NCBI GenBank assembly: GCA_900770895.1
Contig: CAAGMF010000040.1
Span: 1 to 8,850 of the forward strand
Reading direction: 5' to 3'
DNA: 8,850 bases
Source: an uncultured Mitsuokella sp.
GTDB lineage: Bacteria; Bacillota; Negativicutes; Selenomonadales; Selenomonadaceae
Shown piece by piece: positions 1 to 6,746 of this stretch. Numbering within the stretch: the first letter of the stretch is position 1; each line of letters starts with the position of its first letter. Position numbers and translations under genes: made by a program. Under the pieces are notes generated by a model. That model worked only from the letters and a program-made list of their open reading frames with translations, was not told where the DNA came from and searched no databases.

Positions 1-72
1 CAGGATGGCACCGTCGAGGACACGCAGCTCGCGAAGGCCCGCGAAATCATGCAGCAGAAGCTGGCCGAGTAA
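1..72 (+). CDS. C-terminal tail of an unidentified protein (partial)
   Basis: An open frame runs from the window edge to a TAA at 70-72 and encodes 23 residues ending in IMQQKLAE. The tail is charged and predicted helical (Asp, Glu, Lys, Arg and Gln rich). The third-position G/C bias (GCC, CTC, CTG, AAG) matches recQ and supports a real gene end. No terminator is visible directly after it, so transcription may run on into the small motility gene that follows after 125 bp. I do not recognise the family from this fragment. The nearby YjfB-type gene makes a flagellar or motility link possible, but nothing in these residues shows it. Confidence 0.6.
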   Translation, partial: QDGTVEDTQLAKAREIMQQKLAE

Positions 73-197
73 GCACCGAGGTCAGGAAAGGGCTTAACAA
101 AACAGCTGGAACATACGATGATGTAAGTGTAAGGATAGACGGATATAACAAACAGGGAGCTCTAAGCGTACCCGATGATGATCAGGGAGGGATAAAC

Positions 198-380
198 ATG
201 GATATGGATATGAGTATCGCCGCGATGTCGGTCGGCATGCATCAGAACCAGACGGCTCAGGACATGGGCGTCGCCGTCCTGAAGATGGCAATGGACGACA
301 CGACCGAGGTGACTGCTGATCTGCTGGACAATATAGCAGTCGACCCGAATCTGGGTAATAATGTCGATATACAGGCGTGA
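198..380 (+). CDS. yjfB: YjfB-family putative motility protein
   Basis: This 60-residue protein starts at ATG 198, six bases after an AGGGAGGG ribosome binding site (184-191). The pattern fits the small YjfB family: a short N-terminus rich in Met, Asp and Ser (MDMDMSIAAMSVGM), a Gln-rich stretch, a VAVLKMAMD helix around residues 26-34 (the most recognisable family element) and a short end of the form D-I-x-A. It has no signal peptide or membrane segment. Family members are annotated as putative motility proteins and are known from flagellated Firmicutes; the molecular role is not established. It looks like a single-gene unit, or the last gene of the transcript entering from the left, closed by the terminator at 470-501. 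The identification is by recalled family pattern, not by alignment. Confidence 0.75.
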   Translation: MDMDMSIAAMSVGMHQNQTAQDMGVAVLKMAMDDTTEVTADLLDNIAVDPNLGNNVDIQA

Positions 381-469
381 GATAAAGACCTGGCCGTCTG
401 TGAGGAAATAGGCAAAAAGCTCGTCGAAGCTCTCGGCTGAACCAGAGCCCCTGTATTTGTTTGTCATAA

Positions 470-501
470 CCGCAGTCAGAATCTGGCTGCGGTATTTTTT
501 T
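470..501 (+). terminator. Rho-independent terminator after the YjfB gene
   Basis: An 11-bp inverted repeat (470-480 with 482-492, one G-U pair, outer arms CCGCAG/CTGCGG) is followed by TATTTTTTT. The tight apex means the innermost pairs must open to form the loop. It separates the YjfB transcript from the recQ promoter that begins about 20 bp later. Confidence 0.85.
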
Positions 502-522
502 GTCTGGCTGAATCCTGATGGC

Positions 523-586
523 TTATTTTCCCTGCGAGAGTTGGTTGGTTTGTGCTAGAATAGTATCATCAGGAGGATTACGCATG
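523..586 (+). promoter_or_regulatory. recQ promoter-leader module (copy 1 of 2)
   Basis: The -10 box is TAGAAT (556-561), preceded by TGC, an extended -10. The -35 region is weak; the best match is CTGCGA (532-537) inside a conserved TTATTTTCCCTGCGAGA block (523-539). The ribosome binding site AGGAGG (571-576) lies 7 bases before ATG 584. The whole 64-bp block recurs at 6878-6941 with identical spacing between block, -10 and ATG. Confidence 0.7.
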
Positions 587-2386
587 TCAATTGATTCGTA
601 CTACGGTGAGGCGCTGAGCCTGCTGCGCAAATACTATGGCTATAAGGAATTCCGTCCGGCACAGGCGCCGGTCATAAAGAGCCTGCTTGCAGGGCATGAT
701 ACCTTGGCGGTCATGCCTACGGGAGCAGGGAAATCCATCTGTTTCCAGATACCGGCCCTCATATTCCCGGGGCTGACCATCGTCATCTCGCCACTCATAT
801 CGCTCATGAAGGATCAGGTCGATCAGCTCGCTGATGCGGGAATCGCGGCGACATTCATCAACAGCACGCTGACGCTCGATGAGAGCCGCGCGCGTATGGA
901 GGCAATCCGGTCGGGGCGATGCCGTCTCGTCTACATAGCGCCGGAGCGGCTGTCGGCGGGCTATTTCCAGTCGGTTATCGGGCAGGTGCCGGTGTCCATG
1001 GTCGCTGTCGATGAGGCGCACTGCATATCGCAGTGGGGCCATGATTTCCGGCCGAGCTATCGCGAGATCGCGCCGTTTATCGCGAGCCTGCCGCAGCGGC
1101 CGCTCGTCGGGGCCTTTACGGCGACGGCTACGCCTGCCGTCCAGCGCGATATCATCAGCCTGCTGGCGCTCGCGCGGCCGGATATCCATGTATCGGGCTT
1201 CGACCGGCCGAACCTGTACTATGAGGTGCGTCGGGGCGAGAACAAGAAGCGCTTCGTCGAGCGCTATCTGAAGCAGCATACCGATGAATCGGGCATCATC
1301 TATGTTGCGACGCGCAAGGAGGCGGATTCCCTGTACAGCCAGTTCAAGCGCAAGAAATTGTCGGTAGCCCGCTACCATGCCGGCCTTTCCGATAAGGAGC
1401 GGGCCAAGGCTCAGGATGATTTCGTCAACGATAATGTGGCGGCGATCATCGCTACGAACGCTTTCGGCATGGGCATCGATAAATCGAATGTGCGCTATGT
1501 CATACACTACAACATGCCGAAGAATATCGAGTCGTACTATCAGGAGGCCGGCAGGGCCGGGCGCGATGGCGAGCCTAGCTCGTGCATATTGCTGTATTCG
1601 CCGCAGGACGACATCACGCAGAAATACCTCATCGATGTCTCGACGGAGGATCCGGAGCGCAAGGCGCATCAGCTCGCCTGCCTGCAGAAGATGGTCGACT
1701 ACTGTCATACGCCGGGCTGCCTGCGCGAGTACCTCGTCGGCTATTTCGGCGGCGGACTCGATGACTATGCAGATCCCCATCACTGTGATAACTGCGGCAA
1801 CTGCAATTCGGGCTTTGATAATATCGATGTCACCATCGATGCGCAGAAGGTATTCTCGTGCGTCTATCGCATGCACGAGCGCTTCGGCGTGTCGCTCATC
1901 GCGCAGGTGCTTTGTGGTGCGAATACCCAGCGCGTCCGCGAGCTGCACTTTGACGAGCTGTCGACGTATGGGCTTTATCGCGGGCAGTCTCAGGAGCAGA
2001 TCAAGGATATGATTCGCCGCTTCATCGCGACGGATTATCTGACGTTGACCGCCGATAAATATCCGGTCGTCCATCTGGCTCCCCTCGCGATACCTGTATT
2101 GCGCGGCGAGGCCAAGGTGTTCCAGGCCGTGCCGCCGACGGTGAAGAAGGTAGAGGATGAGACGACGAGCTCGACCCTGTTCGAGGCCCTGCGCAACCTG
2201 CGCAAGCAGCTTGCCGATGAGGCCGGTGTACCGCCTTATGTCATATTCTCGAATGCGACGCTGCGCAGCATGTGCGAGGTCCGGCCGACGAACGAGGACG
2301 AATTCCTCGAGGTCAGCGGCGTGGGCGAGACAAAGCTGGCACGCTACGGGCAGGCGTTCCTCGCATGCATAAGGGAGAATGCCTGA
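584..2386 (+). CDS. recQ: ATP-dependent DNA helicase RecQ
   Basis: RecQ is a 3'-5' DNA helicase of recombination and replication-fork repair. The chosen start, ATG 584, has AGGAGG at ideal spacing and gives 600 residues, close to E. coli RecQ (about 609). The upstream in-frame ATG at 518 would overlap the promoter. Helicase motifs appear in order: motif 0 GYKEFRPAQ (19-27), Walker A MPTGAGKS (44-51), DEAH (143-146), the aromatic-rich loop SQWGHDFRPSYR (149-160), FTATAT (178-183), IIATNAFGMGIDK (288-300) and QEAGRAGRDG (320-329). The zinc-binding Cys are C379, C401, C404 and C407. An RQC winged helix follows (about 415-510), then an HRDC domain (about 528-598). All key residues are present, so this looks like a full-length, active enzyme. 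It is transcribed alone and converges on codB. Confidence 0.97.
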   Translation: MSIDSYYGEALSLLRKYYGYKEFRPAQAPVIKSLLAGHDTLAVMPTGAGKSICFQIPALIFPGLTIVISPLISLMKDQVDQLADAGIAATFINSTLTLDESRARMEAIRSGRCRLVYIAPERLSAGYFQSVIGQVPVSMVAVDEAHCISQWGHDFRPSYREIAPFIASLPQRPLVGAFTATATPAVQRDIISLLALARPDIHVSGFDRPNLYYEVRRGENKKRFVERYLKQHTDESGIIYVATRKEADSLYSQFKRKKLSVARYHAGLSDKERAKAQDDFVNDNVAAIIATNAFGMGIDKSNVRYVIHYNMPKNIESYYQEAGRAGRDGEPSSCILLYSPQDDITQKYLIDVSTEDPERKAHQLACLQKMVDYCHTPGCLREYLVGYFGGGLDDYADPHHCDNCGNCNSGFDNIDVTIDAQKVFSCVYRMHERFGVSLIAQVLCGANTQRVRELHFDELSTYGLYRGQSQEQIKDMIRRFIATDYLTLTADKYPVVHLAPLAIPVLRGEAKVFQAVPPTVKKVEDETTSSTLFEALRNLRKQLADEAGVPPYVIFSNATLRSMCEVRPTNEDEFLEVSGVGETKLARYGQAFLACIRENA

Positions 2387-2400
2387 GTGCCGTCAGGAAA

Positions 2401-2429
2401 TAAAAAGAGCTGCTATAATCAGCAGCTCT
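2401..2429 (-). terminator. Rho-independent terminator of codB
   Basis: Read on the minus strand, a 9-bp stem (AGAGCTGCT / AGCAGCTCT, loop GATTAT) is followed by TTTTTATTT. It starts about 36 bp after the codB stop. On the plus strand there is no T tract, so it is a proper terminator only for codB. It may act weakly as a stem after recQ, for which no other terminator is visible. Confidence 0.82.
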
Positions 2430-2464
2430 CAAGTCCATACTGTATTTTCAATTGGTCAACAAAC

Positions 2465-3742
2465 TCAGGCAATCTTGCGCATGCGGATCGAGGCACGCTC
2501 TTCTCTCCGACGGGCAATCCACGCCTGGGCCTCGGTGAAGATTCCATAGGTAAGCATTGCACCAAAGACTGCGTTGAGGCAGCCGACACCCGCTGGCAGA
2601 TGACCGAAGATGCCACCGGCAACGACTGCGAGTACGGCAGGTACATTGATGACAGCGAATTTCGCTTCCGAAAATGCTACCTTATATGCTTTGCGGTTCA
2701 GGAAGAAATAATCCATGATCATCACGGCGCCGAGCGGTGGGATGATGGAGCTCAGGAAGCTCAACAGCGAGATGAAATGATTGTAGAGCACCATTGCAAA
2801 AACGGTCGAGATGACACCGTTGATAATGACCCAGCGCTTCTTCGGCATTTTCGTTATATTCGAGAATGCGAGGCTGGCAGCATAAATCGTGTTGTCATTT
2901 GTCGTCCAGATGTTGAGTCCGAGAATTACGATACCAGAAACGACAAGTCCCTGGGCAATCATGACATCTGAGATATCAGGCATGCCGGCAGCAAGTCCGC
3001 CGATCGCACCGAACGCGAACATGAGGATGTTGCCGATGAAGAACGCGGCGACCGTTGACAGGACGGCAATGCGCGGAGTGCGTGAGAAGCGAGCGAAGTC
3101 CGGTGTAAGCGTACCACCAGAAATGAAGGAGCCGACGACCAGTGAAAGTGCAAGTGTAAGACTCATCGAACTGACATCCGTCGCATTCATGAGTGCGGAG
3201 ATGCCACCGACCTCGGAAATCGAAATACTTGAAGAGTAGCAACCAAGTATCGCAATCGCAGGCACCGCGATGACGGAGAGGATTGTCAGCGACTTCACTC
3301 CGAAGTACGCGGTTGTCACCATGAGTGCGCCGCATACAAGAATGACCGGCGTCACATCCAGACCGAACACCTTGCTGATCGGTAGTGCGAGCATGACGAC
3401 GCTCACTCCGAACCAGCCGACCTGGGTAAGTCCGAGAATACCAGAAACGAGATACGATCCTTTCTCGCCGAATGCATAGCGAGCGAGCAGGTGTGTAGAA
3501 AGACCTGTCTTGCCTGCCATATAGGCAAGCAGTGCCGTATATGCACCCAGAATGAAATCTCCGATGAGCAATACGAGTGCGAGGTCATCGAATGTCAAGC
3601 TTGTGCCAAGACGGCCACCAGTGAGCATCGTGCCTGTATAAAAGGTAAAGCCGAGCATAATAGCCATCATAGAGACGATTCCGCGGCGTCCTTCCTTACT
3701 AACTGGCGTCAGAGAAAAATCATTGTCGATATTCTTTTCCAT
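2465..3742 (-). CDS. codB: Cytosine permease CodB (NCS1 family)
   Basis: CodB is an inner-membrane NCS1 transporter that imports cytosine or a close relative with a cation. ATG 3742 is chosen because GGAGG lies 8 bases upstream; the longer frame from 3793 would start inside the leader terminator. The product is 425 residues (E. coli CodB: 419) with about 12 hydrophobic segments. It closely follows E. coli CodB as I recall it: TGLSTHLLARYAFG (79-92), TQVGWFGV (106-113), SFISGGTLTPDFARF (205-219), ISDVMIAQGL (257-266), LNIWTTNDN (276-284) and IPPLGAV (334-340). The C-terminus is a basic cytoplasmic tail. It has its own promoter and a leader with a terminator hairpin, so it is probably expressed separately from pucR. 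The exact substrate (cytosine, 5-methylcytosine or another base) cannot be read from sequence alone. Confidence 0.94.
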   Translation of the reverse strand: MEKNIDNDFSLTPVSKEGRRGIVSMMAIMLGFTFYTGTMLTGGRLGTSLTFDDLALVLLIGDFILGAYTALLAYMAGKTGLSTHLLARYAFGEKGSYLVSGILGLTQVGWFGVSVVMLALPISKVFGLDVTPVILVCGALMVTTAYFGVKSLTILSVIAVPAIAILGCYSSSISISEVGGISALMNATDVSSMSLTLALSLVVGSFISGGTLTPDFARFSRTPRIAVLSTVAAFFIGNILMFAFGAIGGLAAGMPDISDVMIAQGLVVSGIVILGLNIWTTNDNTIYAASLAFSNITKMPKKRWVIINGVISTVFAMVLYNHFISLLSFLSSIIPPLGAVMIMDYFFLNRKAYKVAFSEAKFAVINVPAVLAVVAGGIFGHLPAGVGCLNAVFGAMLTYGIFTEAQAWIARRREERASIRMRKIA

Positions 3743-3770
3743 GATGATATCCTCCTTCTGCAAAATACAG

Positions 3771-3811
3771 AAAAAGTTCCCGGCCAGACGCATTGTGCCT
3801 GACCGGGAACT
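3771..3811 (-). terminator. Attenuator terminator in the codB leader
   Basis: On the minus strand a 14-bp stem (3811-3798 with 3788-3775, two G-U pairs, core GTTCCCGG / CCGGGAAC) is followed by TTTTT. The loop is CACAATGCG. It lies between the codB promoter and the codB ribosome binding site, so it should stop codB transcription unless an alternative fold forms. The apical GGCACAATGCGT is shared with the hairpin before codA. Confidence 0.85.
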
Positions 3812-3867
3812 ACGTTGTTCCTTATATCATGTTTTCAGTTCCGGGGCGTCCCCCGGTTCCTTTTGAT
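3806..3867 (-). ncRNA. Candidate cis-regulatory leader RNA of codB
   Basis: From the predicted start (about 3867) the leader first forms a GC hairpin, CCGGGG-GACG-CCCCGG (3856-3841). Directly after it CCGGAACT (3844-3837) repeats the 3' arm of the terminator (CCGGGAACT, 3783-3775), with one base missing, and can pair with the terminator's 5' arm AGTTCCCGG (3811-3803). A second option is GGAAC-AACGTA-GTTCC (3821-3806), which also occupies the 5' arm. These are the parts of a terminator/antiterminator switch. It matches no riboswitch class I can name; the ligand or protein is unknown. Confidence 0.5.
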
Positions 3868-3873
3868 GTTTCC

Positions 3874-3902
3874 ATCCTAGATTATTTTTTGGATACTGTC
3901 AA
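3874..3902 (-). promoter_or_regulatory. codB promoter
   Basis: On the minus strand a perfect TTGACA (-35, 3902-3897), a 17-bp spacer and TAGGAT (-10, 3879-3874) form a strong sigma-A promoter. It sits after the end of pucR, so codB does not depend on transcription through pucR. Predicted transcription start is near 3867. Confidence 0.85.
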
Positions 3903-3912
3903 CTGGGAGCAT

Positions 3913-3933
3913 CATTTTTGTCAAAAGTGACAA
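3913..3933 (-). promoter_or_regulatory. Putative operator upstream of the codB promoter
   Basis: The inverted repeat TTGTCA-AAAG-TGACAA (3918-3933), preceded by CATTT on the plus strand, ends 10 bp upstream of the codB -35 box. A position just upstream of -35 suggests an activator site. A similar element lies 9 bp upstream of the codA -35. The PucR protein encoded between the two genes is the natural candidate to bind it; this is inference. Confidence 0.5.
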
Positions 3934-4034
3934 GGAAGTAAGTGCTCGCCTTCGCTTTTCGACAAATGTATACAGTCTTTTTCGAAATGGCTGTCCACCG
4001 TATCCTTGGCTAAGCCGCTGGGGCAGCAGGGCTT

Positions 4035-5201
4035 TCATCCAAGAAGTCGGCGGATATATAGTGCAAGTTGGAGCTTGAGCCGCAAATCAGGATCATCCAG
4101 AGAGCCGCCCAGTATCTTCTCTACCTGGCGCAGCCGATATTTGAGCGTATTGCGATGAATGTAGAGCTGTTCTGCTGCATGCAAGACATTGCCATTGGCG
4201 GTTACGAAGGCTGTAAGCGTCTCCATCAGGCGACCGTGGCTGCGCTTGTCATGGGCAAGGACTGGAGCTAGCAAGCTGTTTGCAAACGAACGAAAATGCT
4301 CCGTCATCGACGAGCCGACAATCAGCTCTGCCAGCCCACCATGCTCATAAACGTAAGGAGCATGGTGAAGGCGCTGGCTGCGCGCGATATCAAGCGCGGT
4401 GCGAGCCTCGTGATAGAGAATGATGATGTCCCCGAGCGCAGGCGCAAATGTCGCACCAGCACAGCATTCCTCCAGCGCAAGGTGCTCGTGAGCCGTGGAA
4501 TATAGATTCGCCAACAATGCTTCTGTTGTCGGATGGTCATCGGTCACAGAGATGAGAATATAGATCTGATTGAAGCTGTAACAGGATAGGAATGATCGTT
4601 TTCCAATCAGCGTCCCCAATGCCTGCGCTGTCTCAGACGTGATACGTTCTACTTCTTTTCCATCGGCATGCTTCGGCAGAAAGCTGAATACGCAGAATAC
4701 CTGCGGTGCACCCACCGGATATCCGGCGGCAGCAGCGCGTGCGGAAAAATCCTGCGCACTGATGCGGCCTGCGAGTGCTAGCTCGAGCAGATTGCCTTGT
4801 TGCGGGACATGGTCGCTGAGCACGATGGCACGAGCAATGCTCTCCTGGATATCGACGAGTGGCGTATCCCAGGGAATCGTCATGAGAGGAAAGCCCTTGC
4901 TTGAAGCGGCATCGATGATGTTTTGCGGAATATCCTTGATGTACTGCTCGCCAATCAACAGGATTGCTCCCGAAAGGTTCATCCGCACTGCTTCCCGGAG
5001 TACGCGGCTCAGATTGAATGCCGGACGATGTGACGCCGCACCGCTCACAATCAGCAACTCGCCGCCATGAACCCAGTCGGTGAAATCATCATCCTCTGGT
5101 GTGTATATCCAGCGGATGATATTTTCTAGTCCGCGCGTACCGGTGAGATAGCGGAGCTGAGAGAGAGAAGGCAGCGATTTGAGATCTTTGCAACGAAGCA
5201 T
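4035..5201 (-). CDS. PucR-family transcriptional regulator
   Basis: This is a cytoplasmic DNA-binding regulator of the PucR/CdaR-like type, a group often controlling purine, pyrimidine or amino-acid catabolism. ATG 5201 is preferred because GGAGG lies 8 bases upstream; the in-frame ATG at 5240 adds 13 residues without a comparable site. The 388-residue product has an N-terminal PucR ligand-type domain (about 1-125, with GGELLIVSG at 46-54), a middle region resembling the GGDEF-like domain of the family (about 160-280) and a C-terminal helix-turn-helix of the PucR type (about 325-385). In that last domain the segment AAEQLYIHRNTLKYRLRQVE (342-361) is diagnostic. The gene lies between codA and codB on the same strand, 87 bp after codA, so it is probably cotranscribed with codA. 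It likely controls both, sensing a base or breakdown product. The effector and the sign of regulation are not visible in the sequence. Confidence 0.92.
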   Translation of the reverse strand: MLRCKDLKSLPSLSQLRYLTGTRGLENIIRWIYTPEDDDFTDWVHGGELLIVSGAASHRPAFNLSRVLREAVRMNLSGAILLIGEQYIKDIPQNIIDAASSKGFPLMTIPWDTPLVDIQESIARAIVLSDHVPQQGNLLELALAGRISAQDFSARAAAAGYPVGAPQVFCVFSFLPKHADGKEVERITSETAQALGTLIGKRSFLSCYSFNQIYILISVTDDHPTTEALLANLYSTAHEHLALEECCAGATFAPALGDIIILYHEARTALDIARSQRLHHAPYVYEHGGLAELIVGSSMTEHFRSFANSLLAPVLAHDKRSHGRLMETLTAFVTANGNVLHAAEQLYIHRNTLKYRLRQVEKILGGSLDDPDLRLKLQLALYIRRLLG

Positions 5202-5269
5202 AGATATATCCTCCGATTCCGATGACAGGGAGATCAGCATGTAAAAGGACTGTGCCTATGCGGACAGCC

Positions 5270-5284
5270 GCCTGCGGGGCAGGC
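5270..5284 (-). other. Intercistronic hairpin between codA and pucR
   Basis: The perfect inverted repeat GCCTGC-CCC-GCAGGC lies 4 bp after the codA stop codon. No T tract follows on the minus strand, so it is not a canonical terminator. It could stabilise the codA 3' end or lower pucR expression within a codA-pucR transcript. No convincing pucR promoter is seen in the 87-bp gap. Confidence 0.55.
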
Positions 5285-5288
5285 AAGC

Positions 5289-6527
5289 TCAAGCAAGGAA
5301 AGGCACTTTTGCTGTAATTGGTGCAGGGGCGCGTTGGAAGAGAACTTGACCGCGGTGCACGGAAAGCCGCACGGCAGCGCGCTGACGAATTGCCTCGAAC
5401 GGCGTTGGCGCATCGAGCACGATGAAGTTTGCATCTTTACCAGCTTCTAGGCCATACTGATCTTCTACACCGAGCGTCTTCGCACCATTGATGGTTACAA
5501 GCCTGAGGGCGTTATCAATCTCCTCAGGAGACATCAGTTGGGTGATGTGTATCCCTGCATCAAGGATATGCATAGGATCGCCGTCGCCAAGCGGATACCA
5601 TGGATCCTCGATGGAATCCTGTGCAAAGCAGACATTGACACCCGCCTCCAGGAGTTCCTTTACCCGCGTCAGGCCGCGGCGTTTCGGATAGCTATCCTGA
5701 CGCCCCTCAAGCGTTATATTCTCTGTCGGGCACGAGACAAAATTAATCCCTGCCCGCCGCAGATTCGCCATCATGCGGAACGCATAGGAGCCATTCGCGG
5801 AACCAAATGAGCACGTATGGCTGGCCGTTGTACGTGATCCAATGCCTTCCATTGTTACAAGCGCTGTGAGGAGTTCCAGATGGCGCGACTGGTCATCGTC
5901 GGTTTCATCGCAATGCACATCAATGCGTCGATCATACTTCACCGCGAGTTCCACGGCACGGTGCAAGGATTTCTCGCCGAATTCCCGTGCGAGCTCATTA
6001 TGGGGAATCGCACCTACACAGTCAGCACCCAGCTTCAGAGCTTCTTCTACGAGCGTCTCGCCACCCGGGTATGCGTAAAAGCCGTCCTGTGGGAACGCAA
6101 CGACTTGGATCGTCACGAGATCCTTGAGCTCATCGCGCAACGCAAGCATCGTCTTAAGCCCTACGAGACCAGGCTCTGTGACATCGACATGCGTGCGGAT
6201 ATACTGCACGCCAAAAAGCATTTCCTGCCGGATGGCTTTCTTGGCTCGTTCACGAATACTCTCCGGGGTATACGATGCCTTGACATCTGCCCAGCGGCTG
6301 ATTCCTTCAAAAAGCGTCCCGGTACCGTTTCTGCCCCCGGCATAGACGGCATCAAGATGTATATGCGGTTCCACATACGGAGGAATCACCAGCTGCCCAT
6401 CAAGCGATACTTCTGTTGCTTCGGCTTCGATATGATGCTCAATCGCTTCAAATCTACCATCGGTGACGAGCAAATCATAATTGCCGTCCTTCCCCATGAG
6501 ATGTGCATTTTTGTAAAGCGTCCTCAT
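5289..6527 (-). CDS. codA: CodA-like cytosine deaminase (amidohydrolase superfamily)
   Basis: This is a metal-dependent hydrolytic deaminase, predicted to convert cytosine or a relative to uracil or its analogue plus ammonia. ATG 6527 follows a purine-rich GGGAGAG site and gives 412 residues (E. coli CodA: 427). Metal and catalytic residues are in place: PHIH with H55 and H57, H205 and E208 in HCDE, H237 in TASHT, and D304. The cytosine-binding Gln of FPQ is Q147, and DPWYPLG (308-314) is kept. The odd feature is CFAQDS (300-305), where E. coli CodA has CFGHDD: the residue equivalent to Asp314 is Ser305 and the preceding His is Gln. Position 314 is a known specificity position in CodA, so 5-methylcytosine, creatinine or another cyclic base are possible substrates. 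It stands first in the codA-pucR pair, divergent from the AlbA_2 gene, behind its own promoter and attenuator. Confidence 0.88.
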   Translation of the reverse strand: MRTLYKNAHLMGKDGNYDLLVTDGRFEAIEHHIEAEATEVSLDGQLVIPPYVEPHIHLDAVYAGGRNGTGTLFEGISRWADVKASYTPESIRERAKKAIRQEMLFGVQYIRTHVDVTEPGLVGLKTMLALRDELKDLVTIQVVAFPQDGFYAYPGGETLVEEALKLGADCVGAIPHNELAREFGEKSLHRAVELAVKYDRRIDVHCDETDDDQSRHLELLTALVTMEGIGSRTTASHTCSFGSANGSYAFRMMANLRRAGINFVSCPTENITLEGRQDSYPKRRGLTRVKELLEAGVNVCFAQDSIEDPWYPLGDGDPMHILDAGIHITQLMSPEEIDNALRLVTINGAKTLGVEDQYGLEAGKDANFIVLDAPTPFEAIRQRAAVRLSVHRGQVLFQRAPAPITAKVPFLA

Positions 6528-6607
6528 AGCTCTCTCCCTTTCTCCTGTCGTGCAGGTCTCACATGTAAGCGTCCGCTGAAGAATCGTCGCATTTCAATAG
6601 CGGCCCT

Positions 6608-6654
6608 AAAAAAGACAAGGAGGCCCTCAGCACGCCATTGTGCCAAGAACCTCC
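6608..6654 (-). terminator. Attenuator terminator in the codA leader
   Basis: On the minus strand a 15-bp stem (6654-6640 with 6633-6619, four G-U pairs, outer arms GGAGG/CCTCC) with loop AATGGC is followed by TTGTCTTTTTT. It lies about 80 bp upstream of the codA start and downstream of the codA promoter. The neighbouring upstream gene is divergent, so the only transcript it can stop is codA's own. Its apex GGCACAATGGCGT matches the codB hairpin apex with one inserted G. The segment AAGAAGACC upstream can pair, with a 2-nt bulge, to GGTTCTT in the 5' arm as a possible antiterminator. Confidence 0.8.
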
Positions 6655-6709
6655 GTAGAATGCTGCTATATTCGCGGCCATTTCCAAGTGCGGGTCTTCT
6701 TTGTCTTTC

Positions 6710-6738
6710 AGACTAGCAGAAAGAGCTGTCATAAGCAA
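6710..6738 (-). promoter_or_regulatory. codA promoter
   Basis: On the minus strand TTGCTT (-35, 6738-6733), a 17-bp spacer and TAGTCT (-10, 6715-6710) preceded by TGC (extended -10). The boxes are weaker than those of codB, consistent with a need for activation. Predicted start is near 6703, giving a leader of about 175 nt. Confidence 0.55.
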
Positions 6739-6746
6739 GCTGAGGA

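Noticed and set aside
124..146. Possible flagellar sigma-28 promoter (TAAG ... ACGGATAT) before the YjfB gene
   Set aside because: The -10 matches GCCGATAT in 6 of 8 bases, but the -35 spacing does not fit the sigma-28 pattern.
381..440. In-frame continuation after the YjfB stop (DKDLAVCEEIGKKLVEALG, then stop)
   Set aside because: Eighteen or so sense codons after a stop are expected by chance, and the YjfB protein already ends in a family-like D-I-x-A. No selenocysteine element was seen.
587..2074. 495-codon open frame on the minus strand across recQ
   Set aside because: It lies fully antisense to a helicase with all motifs. Its composition (long runs of Arg, Ile, Asp, Ala) is that of an antisense shadow from G/C-biased codons, and it has no ribosome binding site.
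2387..2971. 194-codon plus-strand frame after recQ
   Set aside because: It opens at GTG right after the recQ stop, crosses the codB terminator and is antisense to codB. No protein-like pattern.
3806..3856. Guanidine-II (mini-ykkC) riboswitch in the codB leader
   Set aside because: Two consecutive hairpins with ACG in their loops recall this class, but both fail the ACG-purine rule and the first loop is GACG. Left as an unnamed leader; a covariance search would decide.
5880..6716. 278-codon plus-strand frame across codA
   Set aside because: It is antisense to a gene with complete catalytic motifs, gives no recognisable domain and runs through the codA attenuator and promoter.
6600..6720. T-box, purine, PyrR or TPP element in the codA leader
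   Set aside because: No GGGTGGTACCGCG-type T-box sequence, no purine aptamer core, no PyrR-type binding loop and no THI core could be found.
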